A stretch of 64,000 nt of DNA from an uncultured Phocaeicola sp. (GTDB taxonomy: Bacteria > Bacteroidota > Bacteroidia > Bacteroidales > Bacteroidaceae), in NCBI GenBank assembly GCA_944320885.1, contig CALUJE010000001.1, positions 62,001 through 126,000 on the forward strand, written 5' to 3'. Within the stretch, counting starts at the first letter, position 1. The number at the start of each line of letters is the position of its first letter. A model generated the notes under the pieces. That model worked only from the letters and a program-made list of their open reading frames with translations. It was not told where the DNA came from and made no database searches. The translations under genes were made by a program, and so were the position numbers. Below are positions 7,298 to 15,882 of the stretch, one piece after another.

Positions 7298-10072
7298 TCA
7301 GTGTGCTTCAAGCCAGTTCTTTCCCCATCCGCAATCGGCCTCAAGCGGCACCTGCATCGGATATGCATTCTGCATTTCGTCAATGACAATCTGCTGCACG
7401 CGCTCACGTTCTTCAGGATAAACGCTGAAGTTAAGTTCGTCATGCACCTGAAGAATCATCTTCGAACGGATTCCCTCTTCCATAAAACGACGGTAAATGC
7501 GAATCATGGCCACCTTGATAATATCGGCCGCACTTCCCTGAATAGGCGCGTTGATGGCATTTCGCTCGGCATATCCACGCACCACGGCATTGTGTGAATA
7601 AATATCGGGCAAGTAACGCTTGCGTTTCGAGATGGTTTCAATATATCCCTTTTCACGCGCCACCTCTATGCTCTTTTCCATATAAGCCTTTACGCTGGGA
7701 TATGTAACGAAATACTCGTCAATCAGCTCTTTGGCCTCACGACGGTCCACTCCCATACGTTCGGCCAGTCCAAAGGCAGAAATGCCGTATATGATGCCGA
7801 AATTGGCTGTCTTGGCCTTGCTGCGCTCCTCCCGGCTGACTTCCTCAATAGGTTTCTTATAAATCTTGGCAGCCGTTGCGGCATGAATATCCTGTCCGTT
7901 GCGGAAAGCTTCTATCATATGCGGGTCTCCGCTCAGATGAGCCATGATACGCAATTCTATCTGCGAATAGTCGGCCGAAAAGAACTCACAGCCATCGTCG
8001 GGTATGAATGCTTTTCGTATCTCTTTTCCATCTTCATTGCGCACGGGAATGTTCTGAAGATTCGGATTGCTGGAGCTGAGACGTCCGGTAGCCGTAATGG
8101 TCTGGTTGAACGATGTGTGTATGCGTCCGGTATGAGGATTAACCAGGGTAGGGAGGTTATCGACATAGGTGCTGAGCAACTTGCGCAACCCACGGTAATC
8201 AAGGATTTTTTCTACAATGGGATGCTTGCTCTTCAGACTTTCAAGCACCTCTTCCGAAGTGATATACTGTCCCTTGCTCTTGGTTTTCTTGGCCTTTTCT
8301 ACAATTTTCAGCTTATCAAAAAGTATCTCACCTACCTGCTTGGGTGAAGAAATATTGAAAGGTTCACCAGCCAACTGATAGACTTCTTCTTCTATCTGAT
8401 GCATGCGCTGCGTAAAATGCTCGGATGTCTGTTTCAAAGCCTCGTTGTCAATACGGACTCCGTTACGTTCCATATAGGCCAATACGGGAACCAGGGGCAT
8501 TTCTATCTCCTCAAACAACGAACGGACACCTTCCTTATCGAGTTCCTTTTCAAGTACATTTTTCAGTTTGAGCGTCACATCGGCATCTTCACAAGCATAC
8601 TTATAAACGGCCGAAGGAGGCAACTGGCGCATGTTTTTCTGATTCTTTCCTTTTGGTCCAATCAGCTCTTCTATCTTGATAGTCTCATATTTCAGGTAAA
8701 TCTCGGCCAGATAGTCCATATTATGATGCAACTCGGGCTGTAGTACGTAATGAGCAACCATGGTATCGAACATCGGGCCACGTACTTCTGCTCCATAATG
8801 TCCCAGCACCAGAATGTCATACTTGATATTCTGGCCTATCTTAAAATTCTTTTCGTTGGCAAAAACCGGCTTAAAGGTATCGACCAAAGCCTGTGCCTGT
8901 TCACGTTCGGCCGGAACCGGTACATAATAGGCTTCATTCTCGGCCATACTGAAACTCATTCCTACGAGCTCGGCATACATCGGGTCGGCATTGGTTGTCT
9001 CGGTATCCATACTGAAGAAAGGAGCCTGCAACAGACGCTGTATCAGTGTAGCCTGCTTCTCAGCCGTATCGGTCAGTTCATAATGATAAGACAGTTCTTC
9101 CAGACGGGTAAGACGGGTAGGGGACTGTGGTTCTGACGGCTGGGGAGCAGCATCGAACATATCGAACAGAGTTCCTTGCTGAGGAGTAGCCGGAGCCAGC
9201 TTTTCCTTCTTGAAAAGACGTTCTATCAGACTCTTGAACTCCAAATCCTCGAACAGGGCGCGCAGCTTCTCTTCATCGGGCTGATCGCGTTTCAGTGCAT
9301 CCATGTCGAGTTCTATGGGCACATCGGTCTTGATGGTAGCCAGGAACTTTGAGAATTTAATCATCTCTACATTCTCTTCAACCTTCTTCTTCAGGGCACC
9401 TTTCAGCTGCGCGGTATTTGCCAGAAGATTTTCTATGCTTCCAAACTCCTTGATAAGCTTCTGGGCGGTCTTTTCACCTACACCGGGACAGCCGGGAATA
9501 TTGTCGGAACTGTCGCCCATCAGACCTAACATGTCAATGACCTGCAACGGAGAGTCTATATCGAATTTAGCCTTTACTTCTTCCACTCCCAACGTATCGA
9601 ACTCTTTGTCGCCATAACGCGGACGATACATGAATACATGCTCGCCTACCAGCTGACCGTAGTCTTTGTCGGGAGTCATCATATACGTATCAATGCCTCT
9701 CTGTCCGGCTTGTGTAGCCAGTGTTCCAATCACATCGTCGGCCTCGTAACCGGATACTTCCAAAATAGGAATGTGATATGCACGGATGATCTCTTTAATA
9801 ATGGGAACCGATTCGCGGATGGCTTCGGGGGTTTCTTCACGCTGAGCTTTGTACTGCTCATACGCCTCATGACGGAAAGTAGGCCCCGAGGGGTCAAAAG
9901 CAATTCCGATATGGGTAGGCGACTGACGTTTCAGCACGTCTTCCAACGTGTTGACAAATCCTAGAATGGCCGAAGTGTTCTGCCCCTTCGAATTGATGCG
10001 CGGATTCTTGATCAAAGCGTAATAAGCCCTGTATATAAGGGCATATGCGTCTAATAAAAATAGTTTTTCCAT
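7298..10072 (-). CDS. polA: DNA polymerase I
   Basis: 924 residues, full length for PolA. The order is an N-terminal 5'-3' exonuclease/FEN domain (about 1-290, with ..VSGYEADDVIGTLA..), then a 3'-5' exonuclease domain that keeps its catalytic Asp-x-Glu (FFSMDTETT), then the polymerase domain with FSADYSQIELRIMAH (motif A), the O helix ..RSKAKTANFGIIYG.. and QVHDELNF (motif C). It performs DNA repair synthesis and Okazaki-primer removal in the cytoplasm. It is divergent from the polyprenyl synthase gene with 90 bp between. Confidence 0.97.
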   Translation of the reverse strand: MEKLFLLDAYALIYRAYYALIKNPRINSKGQNTSAILGFVNTLEDVLKRQSPTHIGIAFDPSGPTFRHEAYEQYKAQREETPEAIRESVPIIKEIIRAYHIPILEVSGYEADDVIGTLATQAGQRGIDTYMMTPDKDYGQLVGEHVFMYRPRYGDKEFDTLGVEEVKAKFDIDSPLQVIDMLGLMGDSSDNIPGCPGVGEKTAQKLIKEFGSIENLLANTAQLKGALKKKVEENVEMIKFSKFLATIKTDVPIELDMDALKRDQPDEEKLRALFEDLEFKSLIERLFKKEKLAPATPQQGTLFDMFDAAPQPSEPQSPTRLTRLEELSYHYELTDTAEKQATLIQRLLQAPFFSMDTETTNADPMYAELVGMSFSMAENEAYYVPVPAEREQAQALVDTFKPVFANEKNFKIGQNIKYDILVLGHYGAEVRGPMFDTMVAHYVLQPELHHNMDYLAEIYLKYETIKIEELIGPKGKNQKNMRQLPPSAVYKYACEDADVTLKLKNVLEKELDKEGVRSLFEEIEMPLVPVLAYMERNGVRIDNEALKQTSEHFTQRMHQIEEEVYQLAGEPFNISSPKQVGEILFDKLKIVEKAKKTKSKGQYITSEEVLESLKSKHPIVEKILDYRGLRKLLSTYVDNLPTLVNPHTGRIHTSFNQTITATGRLSSSNPNLQNIPVRNEDGKEIRKAFIPDDGCEFFSADYSQIELRIMAHLSGDPHMIEAFRNGQDIHAATAAKIYKKPIEEVSREERSKAKTANFGIIYGISAFGLAERMGVDRREAKELIDEYFVTYPSVKAYMEKSIEVAREKGYIETISKRKRYLPDIYSHNAVVRGYAERNAINAPIQGSAADIIKVAMIRIYRRFMEEGIRSKMILQVHDELNFSVYPEERERVQQIVIDEMQNAYPMQVPLEADCGWGKNWLEAH

Positions 10073-10093
10073 CTGTTATTTAAAAAATCATGG

Positions 10094-10101
10094 TAAAAGT
10101 A
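10094..10101 (-). promoter_or_regulatory. -7-like box TACTTTTA for polA
   Basis: On the minus strand TACTTTTA lies 22 bp upstream of the polA start, in the short divergent region shared with the polyprenyl synthase gene. Confidence 0.35.
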
Positions 10102-10135
10102 GCAAAAAAGGCTGTCTCTTTCTCTGTTTTATTAT

Positions 10136-10143
10136 TACTTTTG
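10136..10143 (+). promoter_or_regulatory. -7 box TACTTTTG for the polyprenyl synthase
   Basis: TACTTTTG on the plus strand lies 20 bp before the ATG at 10163, implying a very short leader. Confidence 0.5.
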
Positions 10144-10162
10144 TGCGCGTAATAGTTCTTTT

Positions 10163-11137
10163 ATGGATAAAACAGCTGTAATTAAACATCCGATAGAGCA
10201 GGAATTGATTGAATTCAAAGAGGTATTCGACAACTCCTTGCATACTTCCAACCCTTTGTTGAAAGAGGTATTGTCGTATATCCGCCGTAGAAACGGGAAA
10301 ATGATGCGTCCGATATTGGCTCTGCTTGTAGCCAAACAGTTCGGAAGCATATCTCCGGCTACCTATCATGCAGCTGCCACACTTGAAATGTTACACACCG
10401 CCAGTCTGGTCCACGACGACGTGGTAGACGAAAGTGACGAACGGCGCGGACAGCCGTCGGTCAATTCGGCTTACAACAACAAGATATCTGTACTGGTAGG
10501 TGATTATCTGCTCTCAACGGCTCTGCATCATGCCGCACTGACAAGAAACATCGATATCGTAGAAGCCGTAGCACGATTGGGACAGAACCTGTCGGAAGGT
10601 GAGATTCTGCAACTTTCCAATATCAGTAACGAACAATTGTCAGAAGAAGTTTATTATGAGGTTATCCGTAAAAAGACAGCCGTGCTTTTTGCCACTTGCG
10701 CACAAGTAGGAGCGATGTCGGCCGGTGCAACGGAAGAGGAAGTGGAAATGTTCCGCCTGTTTGGCGATAAAATAGGTATCTGCTTCCAGATAAAGGATGA
10801 TATCTTCGACTATTACGACAACATACAGATAGGCAAACCTACCGGCAATGATATGCTGGAGGGAAAAATTACTCTTCCTGCCATTTATGCCATCAATAAT
10901 TTCGGAAATGAACGCACTGCTGAACTGGTGAGAAAAATCAAAGACAACAGAATAAGCTCTGCAGAGATAGCAGAAATGGTTGCATTCACCAAAGAACACG
11001 GAGGAATAGAATATGCCGAAAAAGTAATGGAAGAATACAGACAGGACGCCCTGCAGATTCTTCAGTATGTGAAAGATGATGCCATCCGCGAAGCACTCAC
11101 GGCTTATCTGAATTATGTAATTGACCGTACTATCTGA
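10163..11137 (+). CDS. Long-chain polyprenyl diphosphate synthase
   Basis: 324 residues. It has both Asp-rich motifs of trans-prenyltransferases: DDVVD at residues 85-89 followed by ESDERRG, and DDIFDY near residue 213. The GKP motif (QIGKPTGNDMLEGK) follows. It extends isoprenyl diphosphate chains by adding isopentenyl diphosphate, making the side chain for menaquinone; the family includes octaprenyl and solanesyl synthases and the exact chain length is not readable here. A rho-independent terminator follows. Confidence 0.9.
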   Translation: MDKTAVIKHPIEQELIEFKEVFDNSLHTSNPLLKEVLSYIRRRNGKMMRPILALLVAKQFGSISPATYHAAATLEMLHTASLVHDDVVDESDERRGQPSVNSAYNNKISVLVGDYLLSTALHHAALTRNIDIVEAVARLGQNLSEGEILQLSNISNEQLSEEVYYEVIRKKTAVLFATCAQVGAMSAGATEEEVEMFRLFGDKIGICFQIKDDIFDYYDNIQIGKPTGNDMLEGKITLPAIYAINNFGNERTAELVRKIKDNRISSAEIAEMVAFTKEHGGIEYAEKVMEEYRQDALQILQYVKDDAIREALTAYLNYVIDRTI

Positions 11138-11196
11138 TACGAAACGCGATTCTATAAAAACAGAACTTATTTCCTAAGAATGGATATTAACATAAG

Positions 11197-11235
11197 AAAC
11201 ACCGGGTATAAAAAAGATTTATGCCCGGTGTTTTT
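11197..11235 (+). terminator. Rho-independent terminator after polyprenyl synthase
   Basis: The stem AAACACCGGG / CCCGGTGTTT is followed by a T run. It lies between two convergent genes and its A run on the left could also serve the minus strand. Confidence 0.8.
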
Positions 11236-11247
11236 ATGACTGTTTCA

Positions 11248-13413
11248 TTATTCTTCGTCAGTATGTTCTGTAAGAGTCACTCCAGCTTTGTAGCTGCTTC
11301 CTTCGGCATTTCCAATCCATTTCTGAGGACTTCCAAGATTAGAACAGCATCCGTATACATAATGAGTATCTACGGTATAGTCTTCAAAACCGGCAATACC
11401 TCCGCACGAACCGGTAGATTCTACCAACGCTTCAATGGCATGGGTAGAGGTATGAACTTCAGAATTGGCCGACATATAACCAATAATACCGCCTCCATAA
11501 GCAGAAGATGCTTTACCGCTGTTCGCAACCTTTATCTTACCGCTGTTATAGCTTCCGTAAATCTTGCATTCACCACCTCGGGCAACGACTCCACCGGCAA
11601 AAGCATTGGCCGTAGCAGAGCTTGTAGAGGATGATACATTGCCCTTATTTATGCAGGATGTTATTTTAAGCAAGTCGCAAATATTACCGACAATACCAGC
11701 TGCATAAGCTCTTGTCTTGGCTTCTTCGACTGTAATGTCTCCATAATTGCTGCATGAAACAATGCCCGACTCAACCTCCGATACGGCAACATTCTGGTCA
11801 TCACATGCTCCACAAATACCTCCAGCCATCACGTAATCACCACTGCCCGTAAGGTTCTGATTGTTCTCACATGACTCTATCTTGCCATTTATCATTACTC
11901 CGGCAATACCACCCATATAAGTATCAGCCTCGTTTGTGTTACTATGTTCAGCTTGAATACTACCGTAATTCTGACAGTTGCTTATCACATTATGATTGGC
12001 ACCAACAATTCCTCCGACATAAATATAAGATTCCTTGCTTATTGATAGAGTAGAAGTCACATTCATCTTTACATAACTGCGGCATCCGTCAATCGTGCCT
12101 TTGTTCTGTCCGGCTATACCTCCTGCTATAATTGAGAAATCGGCCGTATTGTCAACGTTTATCACTCCGGAAATAATTACGTTGCTTATGGTTCCTTCAT
12201 TCACTGTAAACAGAGAGGCATACTTGCTTCCCGCTTCTCGTAATGGAGTATATCCGCTGATTGTATGGCTGTTTCCATTGAAAGTTCCTTTAAAGAAATT
12301 GGCAGTCTCATCACCAATTGCAGGGAAAGGATTGTTATTCAGATTAATGTCACGCACCAGTTCTATCGTCTTTCCTTCGAAGGTAATTCCGCTCTTTACC
12401 AATTCAGACAAACCGTTCAACTGGCTGGGAGTAGAGAGACTGAAGGTAGTTTCTCCCGAATTGTACCAGTTTGTATCAGATGACTGCCCATCCCATGGAA
12501 TAACAGTAACTTCAGAATCCGAGCCTTCAAGGGATTCACTCTCACCCGAATCTTCCCATGGTGAAATTGTAGCCTCTATCGAAGCAGAATTAATATTCTT
12601 ATCGAGTGTCAGCGCGTACTTATATTGGTATCCGGATAACCAGGTAGACTCAGAACTTATCTTGAAAGTAAACTCACCGGACAGCAGCATTACCGCAATT
12701 TCCTTATTTCCACAATCTCCGGGATAGACAATGGCCTGCGCCGTATTCCCGTCAACAAGTGCTGTAATATCTTTCTTTGACTCTTCGTCTGTCGTTATCT
12801 GGGCATCCGCCAGATTGAAAGTCGCACTGGTAGGAACATCTCTTATAACCAGACTCAATTCCTCCAAGTCTTCTTCTGTAAGATCTTTACCCGGAGAGAT
12901 ACTAAACACAAGCTTGCTCAGTTTATGTTTGAAATTCAACACTTGGGCTTTTTCCGTAGCACTGATGTTCTTCAGATTGTCACTGTAAAGCAAATCGATG
13001 GATGATGGATTTTGCTGGCGGGTTATATCAAAGCTCAACTGATTATCGGTAACTGCCCGATAAGGGTAGTAGGCAATAAAATCGACTGCCTGCTTCGAAG
13101 GATAATACATCCGGTCATTTTCCGTATCGGGCTCAAAGGCATTCCCCGACGAAAACGTGTATTTCATGTTCGAAGCATTGTTAACAACCGATTCTGATGA
13201 CAACGGTTCGCCGGTTTTCACCATAAAAATACCGATGTGATCGTCTGTTTCCCAAGTCTCGTTAGTCATACGTGTAGTAATTTTACTACCAAATCTCACC
13301 TCTACATTAGACATTTCCGTACTATTGTCCGCTCTCTCAAATTGTTCTTTCTGACAGCCTGAAAGTGATACCATAAATGCACTAATCAAGCAAAAATTAA
13401 TAATATTTTTCAT
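11248..13413 (-). CDS. Fimbrillin-like surface lipoprotein with GLUG-type repeats
   Basis: 721 residues. The lipobox ends in VSLSGC (Cys20). The N-terminal half (about 35-310) follows the Bacteroidetes fimbrillin-like pattern (..VRFGSKITTRMTNETWETDDHIGIFM.., ..DFIAYYPY.., ..SLVIRDVPTSATF..). The C-terminal half is a run of about six to seven repeats of the GGIAGxNxGxIxxCxNxGxI type (GLUG-like), expected to form a beta-helix or solenoid. It is probably a cell-surface adhesin or pilus-associated protein. It stands alone, with no neighbouring fimbrial genes and no clear promoter box. Confidence 0.8.
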   Translation of the reverse strand: MKNIINFCLISAFMVSLSGCQKEQFERADNSTEMSNVEVRFGSKITTRMTNETWETDDHIGIFMVKTGEPLSSESVVNNASNMKYTFSSGNAFEPDTENDRMYYPSKQAVDFIAYYPYRAVTDNQLSFDITRQQNPSSIDLLYSDNLKNISATEKAQVLNFKHKLSKLVFSISPGKDLTEEDLEELSLVIRDVPTSATFNLADAQITTDEESKKDITALVDGNTAQAIVYPGDCGNKEIAVMLLSGEFTFKISSESTWLSGYQYKYALTLDKNINSASIEATISPWEDSGESESLEGSDSEVTVIPWDGQSSDTNWYNSGETTFSLSTPSQLNGLSELVKSGITFEGKTIELVRDINLNNNPFPAIGDETANFFKGTFNGNSHTISGYTPLREAGSKYASLFTVNEGTISNVIISGVINVDNTADFSIIAGGIAGQNKGTIDGCRSYVKMNVTSTLSISKESYIYVGGIVGANHNVISNCQNYGSIQAEHSNTNEADTYMGGIAGVMINGKIESCENNQNLTGSGDYVMAGGICGACDDQNVAVSEVESGIVSCSNYGDITVEEAKTRAYAAGIVGNICDLLKITSCINKGNVSSSTSSATANAFAGGVVARGGECKIYGSYNSGKIKVANSGKASSAYGGGIIGYMSANSEVHTSTHAIEALVESTGSCGGIAGFEDYTVDTHYVYGCCSNLGSPQKWIGNAEGSSYKAGVTLTEHTDEE

Positions 13414-13849
13414 GATTCTATAATATATTTCAGCACAATATATAAATTATACTTCATTTTGTAAAATATAAAGCATACATTTTCTATCTATTTCATTCAA
13501 ATTATTGAAAATATTTTTTTCACCTTATTATATAGATGTAAAGACATATACTGTCAACTATATTTAATACAGATAGAATAAATATGCAATATGAAAAGAA
13601 ATATTCTTTAGCAAACGCTCTCTTTACCATTTTCTATTTCGAAAGAAAAACCCAGCGAAAGGTTTATATCATATAGAATTCAAACAGAAATATAATAGCA
13701 ACAAAAAGATACTTAAAAACACAAATAAACAACACAAAGAAAGAGCATACTACAACAAAAACGACTACTTGATTTTTGCAAACCGGAAAATTTTGGAATA
13801 TTCAGAAACACTCGGACAGTTATCAGCTACATAAAAAAATTCAAGGCAT
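13414..13849. other. AT-rich gene-free stretch
   Basis: Very AT-rich sequence upstream of the fimbrillin-like gene. I see no gene, RNA gene or clear promoter box. Its size suggests a long leader or a regulatory region for the surface protein, but nothing specific can be supported. Confidence 0.5.
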
Positions 13850-13912
13850 CTTTTTCTAAAAAAAACGGTGCCTTTCATCTGCCGCATTATAACATGCAAA
13901 TGAAAGGCACCG
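13850..13912 (-). terminator. Rho-independent terminator of the dtd-mazG-deoC operon
   Basis: The 13-bp stem CGGTGCCTTTCAT (13866-13878) and its complement (13900-13912) sits just beyond the deoC stop. The A-rich run at 13850-13865 gives a U tract on the minus-strand transcript. Confidence 0.85.
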
Positions 13913-13939
13913 ACAATACTTTAAAGTGTATTCCTTATA

Positions 13940-14986
13940 TCAAAAGAATTTCGTTTCCTTATTCAGGATATTACTCAATAACACATTTGCCAGTCCACTG
14001 GCTCCAATACGGAAACGTTTATTATTGAGCCATTCTTTACCCAATACATCTTTCACAATAGAATAATAGATTAAGGCATCGCGTACGGTTCTGACACCTC
14101 CGGCAACTTTAATACCTACCACGCGCTCAGTCTCCGTATAATAATCCTTAATGGCAGTACACATCGCATACACTGCTTCTGGAGTAGCTACCGCTCCGTC
14201 TTTTCCGGTAGAAGTCTTAATAAAGTCTGCACCTGAATACATGGCCAGGATTGCGGCCTTCTTTATATCTGAGGAATTCTTCAGTACACTGGTTTCAAGA
14301 ATAACCTTCAGTTTCTTCTCACCACACAGTTCCTTCAACTCCTCTATCTCATCACACATCTCCTCATAATTTCCATCGAGAAACTTTCCAACCGGTAAAA
14401 CAATATCAATTTCCGTAGCTCCTTCATGCAAAGCCAAAGCTGTTTCGGCAATCTTCACTTCCGTATAGGTTTGTGATGAAGGAAATCCTCCTGAAACGGC
14501 TGCGACCTCCACTTCTTCTACTTCAAGCGACTGGCTTACCAATGCAGAAAAAATAGGGTAGGTGCATATGGCTGCCACATTCTTCATATCGGGATAAGTA
14601 TCTTCAAAAGCATTAACTCTTTCAACCAAATGCAAGATACTTTCTTCATTATCGGTAACCTTCAAAGAAGTCAAGTCAATGCAATTAAAAAGCAACTGTT
14701 TCACATCGGTCGTATTGTTCTTTGCCAATTTTTCCGCTATGATATGCTCCACCTTATGAGCTACAACAGCGTCATCCAAATCAGTATTATACTTGCGCAA
14801 AGCCATGTCATATTTACTGGGCTGATGCAAATGTTCCTTGTCTTCCTCATCCAAGGACAAACCAAAATCGTCTGTTTCATCTTCGTTCTGGCTATAGTTT
14901 TCACTGACGTGAGAACCGTATTGAATTTTTTCTTCCTGGCGAGAGTTTACACCATCTGAATCCTGTTCGTGATTATATTTCATCAT
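13940..14986 (-). CDS. deoC: Deoxyribose-phosphate aldolase with acidic N-terminal extension
   Basis: 348 residues. The TIM-barrel body from about residue 58 matches DeoC, with the Schiff-base lysine in GADFIKTSTGK (Lys257) and the second active-site Lys in GIKVAGG. It cleaves 2-deoxyribose 5-phosphate to acetaldehyde and glyceraldehyde 3-phosphate in deoxynucleoside catabolism. The first ~57 residues are hydrophilic and rich in Asp, Glu, Gln and Ser, with no counterpart in the usual family start. An in-frame Met at 61 could be an alternative start, but the coupling with the upstream gene (its stop TAA overlaps the ATG by one base) supports the long form. Confidence 0.92.
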   Translation of the reverse strand: MMKYNHEQDSDGVNSRQEEKIQYGSHVSENYSQNEDETDDFGLSLDEEDKEHLHQPSKYDMALRKYNTDLDDAVVAHKVEHIIAEKLAKNNTTDVKQLLFNCIDLTSLKVTDNEESILHLVERVNAFEDTYPDMKNVAAICTYPIFSALVSQSLEVEEVEVAAVSGGFPSSQTYTEVKIAETALALHEGATEIDIVLPVGKFLDGNYEEMCDEIEELKELCGEKKLKVILETSVLKNSSDIKKAAILAMYSGADFIKTSTGKDGAVATPEAVYAMCTAIKDYYTETERVVGIKVAGGVRTVRDALIYYSIVKDVLGKEWLNNKRFRIGASGLANVLLSNILNKETKFF

Positions 14987-15312
14987 TACTTGAGTTTTGG
15001 GTTATTCTTATGTCTGTCTTTATCTCTGCTTGTTTTCTTCTCCAGATTGCGCTGAAATGCCTCCGTAAGATTTACTCCGGTTTGATTGGCCAAACAAATC
15101 AACACCCACAGCACATCAGCCATTTCATCATCAAGATTGCATTTCTCGCCTTCCTTGAAAGACTGATCGCCGTATTTACGTGCCATCACACGTGCCAACT
15201 CACCGACTTCTTCGGTAAGCACTGTCATGTTGGTCAGTTCGCTGAAATACCTGACCCCATATGTCTTTATCCAGTTGTCAACTGTTTTTTGAGCTTCATC
15301 GAGTGTCATCAT
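14986..15312 (-). CDS. MazG-like nucleotide pyrophosphohydrolase
   Basis: 108 residues. The all-alpha MazG/iMazG fold metal motifs are seen: LTEEVGELARV and LDDEMADVLWVLICLAN. Such enzymes hydrolyse (d)NTPs to monophosphates and may act in nucleotide pool cleaning; the substrate is not readable from sequence. It overlaps dtd by 4 bp (ATGA) upstream and deoC by 1 bp downstream, so the three are translationally coupled. Confidence 0.85.
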   Translation of the reverse strand: MMTLDEAQKTVDNWIKTYGVRYFSELTNMTVLTEEVGELARVMARKYGDQSFKEGEKCNLDDEMADVLWVLICLANQTGVNLTEAFQRNLEKKTSRDKDRHKNNPKLK

Positions 15313-15761
15313 TCTTTGTTTTTAGTATCCATCAGGATTGTTACAGGACCATCATTAAGCAATTCTACCTTCATATCTGCGCCGAAAGTACCTGTTGATA
15401 TAGATTTCCCTAAATCGGCTTCCATTTGGGCACAGAACGCCTCGTAAAGCGGAATAGAGACATCAGGCTTGGCAGCCTTGATATACGAAGGACGGTTACC
15501 TTTTTTGGTTGAAGCATGCAATGTAAACTGACTGACAACCAAAATATCTCCTCCGGTATCAAGGATAGAACGATTCATAACCCCATTTTCATCATCAAAA
15601 ATCCTCAAATTTACGATTTTCTTGCACAGCCATTCTATATCATCCTGGTTATCAGAATCTTCAATACCAACTAACACTAACAGTCCACCTTGTATCGCTG
15701 ATTTCAGATTACCGTCAATTGTTACAGAGGCATGTCTCACACGTTGTATTACTACTCTCAT
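15309..15761 (-). CDS. dtd: D-aminoacyl-tRNA deacylase
   Basis: 150 residues, the family's usual length, starting MRVVIQRV.ASV as is typical. The active-site motif SQFTLHA and the C-terminal NDGPVTI motif that carries the conserved Gly-cis-Pro are present. It removes D-amino acids (and glycine mischarged on tRNA-Ala) from tRNAs in the cytoplasm. It is the first gene of a three-gene operon and a -7 box lies 23 bp upstream of its ATG. Confidence 0.93.
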   Translation of the reverse strand: MRVVIQRVRHASVTIDGNLKSAIQGGLLVLVGIEDSDNQDDIEWLCKKIVNLRIFDDENGVMNRSILDTGGDILVVSQFTLHASTKKGNRPSYIKAAKPDVSIPLYEAFCAQMEADLGKSISTGTFGADMKVELLNDGPVTILMDTKNKE

Positions 15762-15783
15762 AAGTATCTAGTTTTTAACGGTG

Positions 15784-15791
15784 CAAAGATA
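15784..15791 (-). promoter_or_regulatory. -7 box TATCTTTG for dtd-mazG-deoC
   Basis: A perfect TATCTTTG on the minus strand just upstream of dtd and downstream of uvrC, indicating that the dtd operon can be transcribed separately from uvrC. Confidence 0.65.
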
Positions 15792-15882
15792 GTGAAAGGT
15801 GAGTGTAGAGACAAACGGAAAACAAAGTTTTCAGGTTTGGCTATATCGAACCGTAGCCTATCTTATCCAAAGATAATAAATA

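Noticed and set aside
12095..12727. Long plus-strand frame antisense to the fimbrillin-like gene
   Set aside because: It is a shadow of the real gene, whose signal peptide, domain pattern and repeats are clear on the minus strand.
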